From an uncultured beta proteobacterium (GTDB lineage Bacteria; Pseudomonadota; Gammaproteobacteria; Burkholderiales; Burkholderiaceae): a stretch of 6,584 nt of DNA. A model generated the notes under the pieces. That model saw only the letters and a list, made by a program, of their open reading frames with translations. It ran no database searches and had not been told where the DNA came from. Shown here one piece after another: positions 1 to 5,689 of this stretch (position 1 is the stretch's first letter; each line of letters opens with the position of its first letter). The position numbers and the translations under genes are program-made. The DNA lies in contig CAIYZI010000234.1 in the NCBI GenBank assembly GCA_903930665.1, forward strand, positions 1-6,584, given 5' to 3'.

Positions 1-1080
1 CAACTTGTTAAAGCCTTATTCACGGTCTGCGCAATGCCTAAGTTTCAAGAAACTGTTCTCCATTACGCCCCTACTATTGCCCGTCACCAACAGCGTACTA
101 GTGGCGTGTTTTACGGCTTTGATTTTCACCTTGGGGGAAATGGTCCACAACTAATCGAGATCAATACCAATGCAGGTGGCGCCATGATCTGCGCCCTTGA
201 AATTGGCGCCTCGAAAAATTGCTGCGTTCCAGCCATAGAAAATTTAGCCCAAAGAAATGTTCCTTACGAAATCTACGAAAAATTTATAGACATGTTTACC
301 AAAGAGTGGCGAAGTTTTAAAAATGATCAAAATGCCATTCTGAAGACAATTGCAATTGTTGATGAAAGTCCGGCAGAACAGTTTTTGTATCCGGAGTTTC
401 TGCTCTTTAAGGCTCTTTTTAAAAGCAAAGGCATACACGCGATTATTGCTGGGCCAGATGAACTCAAAATCATCGACGGCAAGGTTTCTATTGAAGATAC
501 GACAATCGATTTAATTTATAACCGTACCACTGACTTTTATTTTGAATCCCCCTCCTGTAAAACTCTGCGTGAGGTCTATCTTCAGGACTTAGCGGCAATT
601 ACGCCCAATCCCTTTCAGCATGCTGTATTTGCCAATAAGCAGAATCTTTGCATTCTGAGTAATGACGAACAGCTCATGGGCCTGGGTGTTGATGCCCAAA
701 CTAGATCCATCTTACTGGAGCACATACCTAAAACTGTTGAAGTTAGCCCTCAGAATGAAGATGCTCTATGGGAAAACCGTAGGCAGTATTTTTTTAAACC
801 CACCCAAGGTTTTGGCAGTCGCGCCGTCTATCGAGGCGACAAAATGACGAAAAGTGTTTGGAGTGAGATCAAAGGTAATAGCTATGTTGCCCAACAAGTC
901 ATTCCTCCTAGCAGAAGAACCGTTGTTGTCGATGGCGTTGACGTAGATCTCAAAGTAGATATTAGAGACTATGCGTTTGAGGGAATATCTCTGCTCTGCG
1001 CTACTCGGACCTACCAAGGGCAAACTACCAACCTAAGAACTTTAGGAGGGGGCTTTTCACCTGTCTATGAGGTTAAATAA
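1..1080 (+). CDS. Circularly permuted ATP-grasp-like enzyme, 5' end outside window
   Basis: The frame is open from base 1 to the TAA at 1078-1080. The ATG at 34 is probably internal, because reading continues upstream of it without a stop and no ribosome binding site is seen there; about 359 residues are visible. Numbering from ATG 34: a G-F-D (28-30) then E42-I-N44-T-N46-A-G-G segment looks like the metal-binding E-x-N end of an ATP-grasp fold. Residues 104-145 form a Rossmann-like stretch, followed by I-Y-N-R-T-T-D-F at 161-168. Then come F-K255-P with a glycine loop (259-261), A-Q-Q (286-288, nucleotide hinge), D305-L-K-V-D-I-R311, R325 and N333, and a GGG at 338-340 just before the end. 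ATP-grasp enzymes use ATP to join a carboxylate to an amine or thiol through an acylphosphate. The substrate cannot be told here. The gene is convergent with the DUF2165 gene, 51 nt away. The family call rests on motifs; the exact reaction is unknown. Confidence 0.7.
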   Translation, partial: QLVKALFTVCAMPKFQETVLHYAPTIARHQQRTSGVFYGFDFHLGGNGPQLIEINTNAGGAMICALEIGASKNCCVPAIENLAQRNVPYEIYEKFIDMFTKEWRSFKNDQNAILKTIAIVDESPAEQFLYPEFLLFKALFKSKGIHAIIAGPDELKIIDGKVSIEDTTIDLIYNRTTDFYFESPSCKTLREVYLQDLAAITPNPFQHAVFANKQNLCILSNDEQLMGLGVDAQTRSILLEHIPKTVEVSPQNEDALWENRRQYFFKPTQGFGSRAVYRGDKMTKSVWSEIKGNSYVAQQVIPPSRRTVVVDGVDVDLKVDIRDYAFEGISLLCATRTYQGQTTNLRTLGGGFSPVYEVK

Positions 1081-1131
1081 GGCCCCAATTGTTAGGTAGC
1101 TTAAATCGTATTCATTCAAAAGTACTGCTAA

Positions 1132-1632
1132 TTACGGTTTTTCCTTGCTGGATTCAGGAATGGCAGTAATGGTGATAGTCAACATTATCAGAACAACAAA
1201 ACGAAAGGCTGCCTCTATGCCATTCCATTGCTCAGATTGCCACATGCAGAACCATTCCCCGCCGATAACGATAAATCCGAAAAACCATAGAAAAATGCCA
1301 ACCGAACAACCAAGATAAATCCAGTTCTTTGCGTGAATGAATTTAATTGAATTATTGAGATTTTTCATCAGACAAATCGTGCCAACCATTAATAAAACAC
1401 CGGTGAGCAATTCTGCAAAGATGATTAGGCCATAAGCAACATTCCAAACCAAGGGATTAAGAATGGCTCTCGATTTCAAAGTATTCCCAGCAAATACCGT
1501 ATCCATAGAAAGCGTGTGCTGAACAAAGCTGTAATTACTGCCGTAATCCACTAAGTTATTAAAGCCCACCATTAAAGCAAAAATAGATAAAGATAGACAA
1601 ACAATGACTTTGCTTATTCGTAAACTATTCAA
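1132..1632 (-). CDS. DUF2165 family small integral membrane protein
   Basis: A 166-residue hydrophobic protein with four likely membrane helices, at about residues 8-27, 63-88, 104-124 and 142-158. The block G-G-E-W-F-C-M-W-Q-S (124-133), then W-N-G (136-138) and A-F-R-F (142-145), is the signature I associate with DUF2165, a family of predicted inner-membrane proteins of unknown function. The length is usual for the family. The start is a TTG at 1630-1632. No ATG or GTG lies between it and the in-frame upstream TGA, and the next ATG is codon 21, inside the first helix, so the rare start is the best choice. A weak GGA lies about 10 nt upstream. The gene follows the esterase stop by 60 nt on the same strand, so co-transcription is plausible. 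The role is unknown. Confidence 0.85.
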   Translation of the reverse strand: MNSLRISKVIVCLSLSIFALMVGFNNLVDYGSNYSFVQHTLSMDTVFAGNTLKSRAILNPLVWNVAYGLIIFAELLTGVLLMVGTICLMKNLNNSIKFIHAKNWIYLGCSVGIFLWFFGFIVIGGEWFCMWQSEQWNGIEAAFRFVVLIMLTITITAIPESSKEKP

Positions 1633-1692
1633 TTTGGCTATTCCATAAAACTTTGCGGCAGTAGATGCAAGGGCTTGTTGTTGAATTCACAG

Positions 1693-3360
1693 TCAAAACT
1701 TATCTTTCAAATCCTCAAGAACATAGATTTCCCTTAGATGAAGCGCTTGATAAGCGACACGATCTTTAAGCAAGCCTGTAATCGTTTCATCCCCATAAGA
1801 AAAATTTCTCATAACATCCGCGTTTAGGTTGTAAATAGGCCAGTTCGCTTGACCCGTTACATTTGGGTTTCCAGTCTTTGCAAATGCTGCCCAACTCGCA
1901 GACATCTTTTCAGTCATTGCTTGATCTTGTGGACTATTTTTATCCACAATGGGATACCAATCTTTTGGCCAGACATGCTCTTGTTTAAACTTGGCGATAT
2001 CTTTTTCAATTCTGGCGCATTGATCCACGCCTGACTCAACATACTTTGGGGCTTGAGGCATTAAACCCAAACTTCCGAAAACATAGGTAATTTCAAAAGT
2101 ATGTGGTGCCCCAGGAAAAGCGGGTCGAATATTCTTAGTTAAATAATCGAAATAATAAGCATAGCCTGGAGCTACCCCATTCATACTATTGGCCAGCAGT
2201 TTTGTACTAGCTCGATACATCAAATCTTGTATGACAAAGGAATTCAAAATACATTTGTCTTGAACGTCAGCGTACAACTGATCAATAATTTTTGGATCTT
2301 CGTGAACCTGTTTGAGAAATACCTCTAATGAAGGCTCTCCTGGCAACATAAAGTCTGAATCAAAGGAATTCGTGCCAATCATAAAAGGCACTTTTGCCTG
2401 TTTGCCAGCTGCGAACAATGGAATTGGGTCGCCTTTCAATATCTGACCATCTACAAAAGGACCGCCAAACTCTCCAGCGTAAAAAGCCGCACCATTTAAC
2501 ACCAACTTTTGAACTGGCATTTTTCTGAGTTCAGCTAGGGATTTTGCACCAATTGCGGCCATATATTTAGCGTCTACATCCACCTCCGGCGTTAATCCAA
2601 ACCTTTTATCGATCATTCCTCGAAGTGGGCTTTGCTGAGCACTCTCTGCAATCGCTTTATGGAACAGGCCTTTGGCCGCATCGGAGACCATCAACCAAGT
2701 CACACTTCGTGCACCAGCAGACTGGCCAAATATGGTGACATTATCTGGATCACCACCAAATGCTTGAATATTCTTTTTGACCCATTTAAGAGAGGCAATT
2801 TGATCCATAGTGCCATAGTTACCAACTGGCTCACCCTTGGCCTTAGCTTCTTCTATTAACTCTTTCGGCGCAAAGAAACCTAGCGATCCCAAACGATAAT
2901 CCACCGTAACCACGATGACCCCGTTTTTCACTAAATTGATTGGGGTGAACTGTGGATCTTTAGCTCCATCGACAAATAAACCCCCTCCATGAAACCAGAC
3001 CATAACTGGTAGTTTCTTACCGTAATTCGAAGGCGCATAGACATTAAGCTTGAGGCAGTCCTCGTTACCAGGAAGAGCAAGACCAGCACTTAAATTCTTA
3101 ATTAAAGGCTGAGGACATGAATCTCCAAATTGACTAGCATCACGTGTGCCAGTCCAAGACAAAGCGGGTTGCGGAGGTCTCCATCTCAAATCCCCCACCG
3201 GAGGAGCTGCATAAGGAATATTTTTGAAGGCTTGCATGTTGTATTCAACGGCACCTTGAAGGCGACCATTTTCCACTTGTACGATAGGCTTATCGATAAC
3301 AGCATGGGCATTTAAAGTAAAAGCGCCAAACAATACAATCAGGGAAATTATCTTTTTCAT
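1693..3360 (-). CDS. Exported type-B carboxylesterase (alpha/beta hydrolase)
   Basis: A 555-residue enzyme of the carboxylesterase/cholinesterase family, expected to hydrolyse carboxylic esters in the periplasm or outside the cell. From the ATG at 3358-3360 it begins M-K-K, then a hydrophobic stretch ending A-H-A, a typical Sec signal peptide of about 20 residues. The frame can be extended five codons to a TTG at 3375, but that start lacks a ribosome site and spoils the signal peptide; a short GAG sits directly before the ATG. Visible motifs are E-D-C-L-K-L-N-V, the oxyanion-hole H-G-G-G at 124-127, the nucleophile elbow G-Q-S214-A-G, the acid D334 in G-T-N-S-F-D, and H420 in G-A-P-H-T-F-E. 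The spacing of the three residues is close to that of known members. The acid is usually Glu in this family, but here it is Asp. Paired cysteines fit an exported, disulfide-bonded protein. The natural substrate is unknown. A strong terminator lies upstream, so the gene should have its own promoter in 3361-3514. Confidence 0.93.
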   Translation of the reverse strand: MKKIISLIVLFGAFTLNAHAVIDKPIVQVENGRLQGAVEYNMQAFKNIPYAAPPVGDLRWRPPQPALSWTGTRDASQFGDSCPQPLIKNLSAGLALPGNEDCLKLNVYAPSNYGKKLPVMVWFHGGGLFVDGAKDPQFTPINLVKNGVIVVTVDYRLGSLGFFAPKELIEEAKAKGEPVGNYGTMDQIASLKWVKKNIQAFGGDPDNVTIFGQSAGARSVTWLMVSDAAKGLFHKAIAESAQQSPLRGMIDKRFGLTPEVDVDAKYMAAIGAKSLAELRKMPVQKLVLNGAAFYAGEFGGPFVDGQILKGDPIPLFAAGKQAKVPFMIGTNSFDSDFMLPGEPSLEVFLKQVHEDPKIIDQLYADVQDKCILNSFVIQDLMYRASTKLLANSMNGVAPGYAYYFDYLTKNIRPAFPGAPHTFEITYVFGSLGLMPQAPKYVESGVDQCARIEKDIAKFKQEHVWPKDWYPIVDKNSPQDQAMTEKMSASWAAFAKTGNPNVTGQANWPIYNLNADVMRNFSYGDETITGLLKDRVAYQALHLREIYVLEDLKDKF

Positions 3361-3514
3361 CTCAGCTTTTAGCAATCAAATATGCTTGAGTCTAGCATGA
3401 GAAATTACGGGATTTTAAACATCTAAACAGCCGTCATTGGCACTAAATCTAAGTCAGATATCTTAATTAGACAATCTAGGATATTGGCAAGAAAAAAGCA
3501 TGAGATATTGCCCT
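3361..3514 (-). other. Leader and presumed promoter region of the esterase gene
   Basis: This AT-rich stretch lies between the esterase start and the terminator of the upstream run, so the esterase promoter should lie here. No convincing -35/-10 pair is seen. The best is TTGCCA (minus, 3490-3485) with TAAGAT 19 nt further on, which is weak. A small inverted repeat, ATGCT (3382-3386) and AGCAT (3394-3398), lies in the likely 5' leader. A near-identical 9-base direct repeat, GATATTGGC (3480-3488) and GATATTGCC (3504-3512), lies next to the terminator. None of these is a recognised operator. Confidence 0.3.
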
Positions 3515-3552
3515 AAAAAATAAAAAACCCTAGTTTTTTTAACTAGGGTTTT
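3515..3552 (-). terminator. Rho-independent terminator after the channel-like gene
   Basis: The two arms, 3524-3535 and 3541-3552, pair perfectly over 12 bases (core CCCTAGTT with AACTAGGG) around a five-base loop. Read on the minus strand, the hairpin is followed by a T-run of six, one A and six more Ts (3527-3515). It lies 30 nt beyond the stop of the 152-residue gene at 3583 and so ends the upstream minus-strand run. The plus-strand T-run is short (four bases), so termination from the other side would be weaker. Confidence 0.92.
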
Positions 3553-3582
3553 AAAGAGTTTGGAGATTATCAATATTCCGAC

Positions 3583-4041
3583 CTATTGATGCTTTTCCAA
3601 ATGGAGGGATAGGTTATGAGCCATTCCTATAGAAGAGGCGGTTGCCCATGCAAATCCAAAAAGACCAGAGAATGCGATGATCGATGGAATCAGACGCCAG
3701 CCCATAGGAAAGTCCACTGTGAAATTCCCCACAGAGGTGAAATAACTTGCCGCAAACAAGAGTGCTGGGACCCAATCAGATACAAAATTAAAGGAAGTCA
3801 ACGCCAACACCCATATTGAGAGTGACACAAGCATAGCAATTACCAGGAGCAAGATGAATGCCACATACCGGAACATTTCATAATGCTTCCCATGATATCT
3901 ACCTTCACGTAATACCCGACCATAAGTCAGTGATATCCAGGCAAAGCTGTAAATATTGAAAATCGCCACGGCACCCATAATGCAGAGTCCAAATATAGAC
4001 TCTTTTAATAATATTTCGAGATGGATTGTATTAGCATTCAT
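3583..4041 (-). CDS. Small membrane protein resembling a K+ channel pore with degenerate filter
   Basis: 152 residues with three likely membrane helices, at about 15-38, 59-84 and 117-138. Between the second and third lies a short re-entrant-looking segment: A-L-L-F-A-A-S-Y-F (93-101), T102-S-V-G105-N106, D110 and W115-R116. This has the layout of the pore helix, filter and following helix of small bacterial two-TM-type ion channels, where the filter reads T-V-G-Y-G-D and the next helix begins W-R-x-L. Here the second filter glycine and the tyrosine are missing (G-N-F-T-V-D), so K+ selectivity is doubtful. The ATG at 4039-4041 has a GGAG about 13 nt upstream, rather far. It is 37 nt downstream of the 61-residue membrane protein gene and is followed by a strong terminator. 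The similarity is read by eye; the protein may be a relative that no longer conducts K+, or an unrelated membrane protein. Confidence 0.55.
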   Translation of the reverse strand: MNANTIHLEILLKESIFGLCIMGAVAIFNIYSFAWISLTYGRVLREGRYHGKHYEMFRYVAFILLLVIAMLVSLSIWVLALTSFNFVSDWVPALLFAASYFTSVGNFTVDFPMGWRLIPSIIAFSGLFGFAWATASSIGMAHNLSLHLEKHQ

Positions 4042-4078
4042 AACGATATCTTAACTCCAATGAAACCCATTCAATTGA

Positions 4079-4264
4079 TCAGTTATCAACATCACTATGC
4101 CAAAGTGTCGCCTCGCCAAATAAAACATAGTTTGCACCAAATACGCAAGTAATTAAAAATAGAAACACAAGTGAACCTACACCATTACTATCGCCGTAAA
4201 TCATCAAGATGATTGCCAATAGAGCAAATAACAATACCAGCAAATTCATTAATCTTTTTTTCAT
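4079..4264 (-). CDS. Small two-helix membrane protein, function unknown
   Basis: 61 residues: M-K-K-R start, membrane helix at about 6-24, a short polar turn (D-S-N-G), a second helix at about 29-48, then a polar tail with G-E-A-T-L-W-H-S-D. The positive N-terminus and the short loop suggest both ends are in the cytoplasm. An AGAG five bases before the ATG serves as ribosome site. It lies 69 nt after the deacylase stop and 37 nt before the channel-like gene, all on one strand. I do not recognise the family. The Cys at 40 lies inside the second helix and is not in a lipobox, so it is not a lipoprotein. Coding status is supported by the clean amphipathic and hydrophobic layout, the ribosome site and the fit between neighbours. 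Confidence 0.7.
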   Translation of the reverse strand: MKKRLMNLLVLLFALLAIILMIYGDSNGVGSLVFLFLITCVFGANYVLFGEATLWHSDVDN

Positions 4265-4279
4265 TTTTTCTCTTTTATA

Positions 4280-4324
4280 GGTAATGATTAGCTCAATTTG
4301 GCTACTTTAGTAATTTTCATTACC
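4280..4324. repeat. 7-base inverted repeat before the small membrane protein gene
   Basis: GGTAATG at 4280-4286 is mirrored by CATTACC at 4318-4324, 31 bases apart, in the gap between the deacylase stop and the start of the 61-residue gene. The left arm lies about 16 bases before that ATG. The loop is long and no T-run follows, so it is not an intrinsic terminator; an operator or an mRNA stem over the leader is possible. Confidence 0.3.
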
Positions 4325-4333
4325 CTGCCATAC

Positions 4334-4822
4334 CTATTGCACCAGTGCAACCTCTACAGTTTTTAGACTAAGAGAATTGATCAGGCAAGATGGCTTTATG
4401 CCAACCAAGTAACCGCGTCGCCCGCCATTGATATAAATTATAGGTAGATCTAGTATGCTTTTCTCAAGATAAATAGGCATGACCTTTTTGGTGCCAAACG
4501 GACTAGTACCGCCAACGAGATAGCCTGAATGTTTTTGGGCAATATCGGGCTGACACGGCTCAATCTTTTTACAGCCTATTTGCCTTGCTAGCTCCTTTGT
4601 AGAGACTTTACAATCTCCATGCATTAAGACGATGAGAGGTTTGGCTAACTCATCTTGCATTACTAAAGTTTTGACCACTGCATGCTCGGGTACTTCCAGT
4701 TCTCGGGAGGAGGTTTTGGTGCCGCCATGTTCTTCATACTCATATAAATGGTCGGAGAAAACAATTTTTCGTTCACGTAAAAATTTGGTTGCTGGCGTCT
4801 CTGGCCCATTGGTCTTTTTCAT
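4334..4822 (-). CDS. ybaK: YbaK/EbsC-type aminoacyl-tRNA deacylase
   Basis: A 162-residue, single-domain cytosolic protein of the YbaK branch of the prolyl-tRNA synthetase editing superfamily. YbaK proteins remove cysteine wrongly attached to tRNA(Pro), and can act on other mischarged tRNAs, in trans to the synthetase. Visible features are T-P-A-T-K-F-L at the start, V-V-K51-T-L (the conserved lysine important for deacylation), K-E-L-A-R-Q-I-G-C-K-K, the hallmark G-Y-L-V-G-G-T-S-P-F-G at 100-110 followed by K-K, and I-N-G-G-R-R-G at 131-137. The length matches the family. The ATG at 4820-4822 is preceded in frame by a stop two codons upstream, so it is the earliest possible start. The ribosome site is weak (AAGGG about 13 nt away). 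The family call is secure; which misacylated tRNA it clears cannot be told from sequence. Confidence 0.92.
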   Translation of the reverse strand: MKKTNGPETPATKFLRERKIVFSDHLYEYEEHGGTKTSSRELEVPEHAVVKTLVMQDELAKPLIVLMHGDCKVSTKELARQIGCKKIEPCQPDIAQKHSGYLVGGTSPFGTKKVMPIYLEKSILDLPIIYINGGRRGYLVGIKPSCLINSLSLKTVEVALVQ

Positions 4823-4887
4823 AGGCTAGTGGCTACCCTTGATAGTGGCAACTGAGCTCCTGGAACTGCAAGACTTACTCAACATAC

Positions 4888-5118
4888 TTAACGCAGATCT
4901 TTATTCAATTGATCTACAATCTCCGCCCAATCCGCATCTAAGATGATCTCTTCCCGTAGTAAAGTCGCCTGAGCAGTTGACCAGAATGGCGCATCCTCTA
5001 AGAGGATTGCCTCATGCAATGGCCTATGCTTTTCCAAAAAGACTTGAATATTTTCGGACTCGGAAGGCAAACCCAGCTGAACAAATAATTCTGTAAAACG
5101 GTGAAATGGCTTTTCCAT
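4888..5118 (-). CDS. DUF2789 family small protein
   Basis: A 76-residue, acidic, soluble, mostly helical protein. The pattern F-T-E-L-F-x-Q-L-G-L-P (7-17), I-x-x-F-L-x-x-H-R-P-L (24-34), then F-W-S-x-x-Q-A-x-x-L-R-E and D-A-D-W-A-E-x-V-D-x-L-N is what I know of DUF2789, a proteobacterial family of about 75 residues with unknown function. No transmembrane segment, signal peptide or metal-binding cluster is seen. The ATG at 5116-5118 has the best ribosome site in the window. The gene sits 61 nt after the soluble TPM gene and 65 nt before the deacylase gene, on the same strand. Confidence 0.85.
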   Translation of the reverse strand: MEKPFHRFTELFVQLGLPSESENIQVFLEKHRPLHEAILLEDAPFWSTAQATLLREEIILDADWAEIVDQLNKDLR

Positions 5119-5124
5119 GATGGA

Positions 5125-5131
5125 CCCCTCT
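5125..5131 (-). promoter_or_regulatory. Strong ribosome binding site of the DUF2789 gene
   Basis: On the minus strand AGAGGGG lies six bases before the ATG at 5118. It is by far the best Shine-Dalgarno match in the window and fixes the start of this small gene. Its strength suggests that the 76-residue protein is made in larger amount than its neighbours. Confidence 0.75.
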
Positions 5132-5158
5132 ATAAACGTAATCTATCCAACAATTACA

Positions 5159-5189
5159 CCTAATTATTTTGCGCCTAATTTAGCCTAAT
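5159..5189. repeat. Three copies of CCTAAT between the TPM and DUF2789 genes
   Basis: CCTAAT occurs on the plus strand at 5159-5164, 5174-5179 and 5184-5189 (ATTAGG on the coding strand), with starts 15 and 10 bases apart. The last copy overlaps the final codons of the soluble TPM gene. The spacing is irregular and no -35/-10 pair is clear beside it, so it may be a chance AT-rich pattern or a regulator site ahead of the DUF2789 gene. Confidence 0.3.
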
Positions 5190-5689
5190 ATCACAGGAAT
5201 ATCAGAAATTTCATTCGTGGATGAACGAGTCCTTGGAAAGTGTTGATGCAACACTTGGGTTAGCTTATCGATGCCGCTCAGTACACCCTGCTGATAACCC
5301 CCCTTGGCAAATTTGGATTCTATGTCATGGCAAATCGCTTGCCATTCACTCGGATCTACCCTCTTATTGATTCCCCTATCGGAAACGATTTCCACAGCAT
5401 GATCTGCGATCAAGACATAAATTAATACGCCATTATTGTGCTCGGTATCCCATACCTTTAGTCGCGAGAAAACCTCGATGGCACGGTCTCTTGGGCTCTG
5501 ATTCTTTAGGAGCGAAGACATATCCATTGCGCCCTCTACAGCAAAGCAATTTTGACCAGTGTGCTGACTTTCGCTTTGTGAAATAGCCTTAGTAATGACT
5601 TCAAGATCTTTTGATGAGAAGTGCGAGCCTACCTTGCGACTATGAGAAATCAAATGCTTTATTAAACGACTGATATCCACGTCTACCAT
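5180..5689 (-). CDS. TPM-domain protein, soluble (no signal peptide)
   Basis: 169 residues with a TPM domain (the domain of plant TLP18.3/Psb32 and bacterial YgcG/Rv2345-like proteins). The block R-D-R-A-I-E-V-F-S-R-L-K-V-W-D-T-E-H-N-N-G-V-L-I-Y (67-91), V-E-I-V-S-D-R-G-I (99-107) and the C-terminal N-E-I-S-D-I-P-V-I-L (159-168) are typical of the cytosolic second TPM protein found next to YgcG-like genes. No signal peptide or membrane helix is visible. The first codon lies inside the end of the preceding gene (7-nt overlap). The GGGGAG ribosome site directly abuts the ATG at 5687-5689, so translation could instead begin at the GTG three codons later, where the spacing is nine bases. Translational coupling to the upstream TPM gene is likely. 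The biochemical role of such proteins is not settled; phosphatase activity has been suggested for plant relatives. Confidence 0.88.
   Translation of the reverse strand: MVDVDISRLIKHLISHSRKVGSHFSSKDLEVITKAISQSESQHTGQNCFAVEGAMDMSSLLKNQSPRDRAIEVFSRLKVWDTEHNNGVLIYVLIADHAVEIVSDRGINKRVDPSEWQAICHDIESKFAKGGYQQGVLSGIDKLTQVLHQHFPRTRSSTNEISDIPVILG

Noticed and set aside
766..1023. 85-residue open frame on the minus strand within the ATP-grasp gene
   Set aside because: It lies fully opposite a frame with clear protein motifs, has no ribosome site and reads as a random composition.
1081..1131. Terminator between the two convergent genes
   Set aside because: No stem of useful length with a T-run could be found on either strand in this 51-nt gap.
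2632..2859. Plus-strand open frame opposite the esterase
   Set aside because: It overlaps the catalytic core of a well-supported enzyme and shows no family features.
3361..3375. TTG start at 3375 for the esterase
   Set aside because: It adds five residues before an otherwise textbook signal peptide and lacks a ribosome site; the ATG at 3360 is preferred.
3462..3490. TTGCCA ... TAAGAT as a sigma70 promoter for the esterase
   Set aside because: The spacer is 19 bases and the -10 matches only four of six positions; it was left as a note in the leader region rather than called.
3616..3819. 67-residue plus-strand open frame opposite the channel-like gene
   Set aside because: It is basic and Cys/Arg-rich with no recognisable fold, as expected for the antisense of a membrane protein gene; the minus frame is far better supported.
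4338..4351. Palindrome TTGCAC-CA-GTGCAA at the end of the deacylase gene
   Set aside because: It lies within the last codons, the two-base loop is too tight for a stable hairpin and no T-run follows, so it is not a terminator.
4632..4829. Plus-strand open frame opposite the YbaK-type gene
   Set aside because: It is a shadow of a secure gene, with a Ser-rich random composition and no ribosome site.
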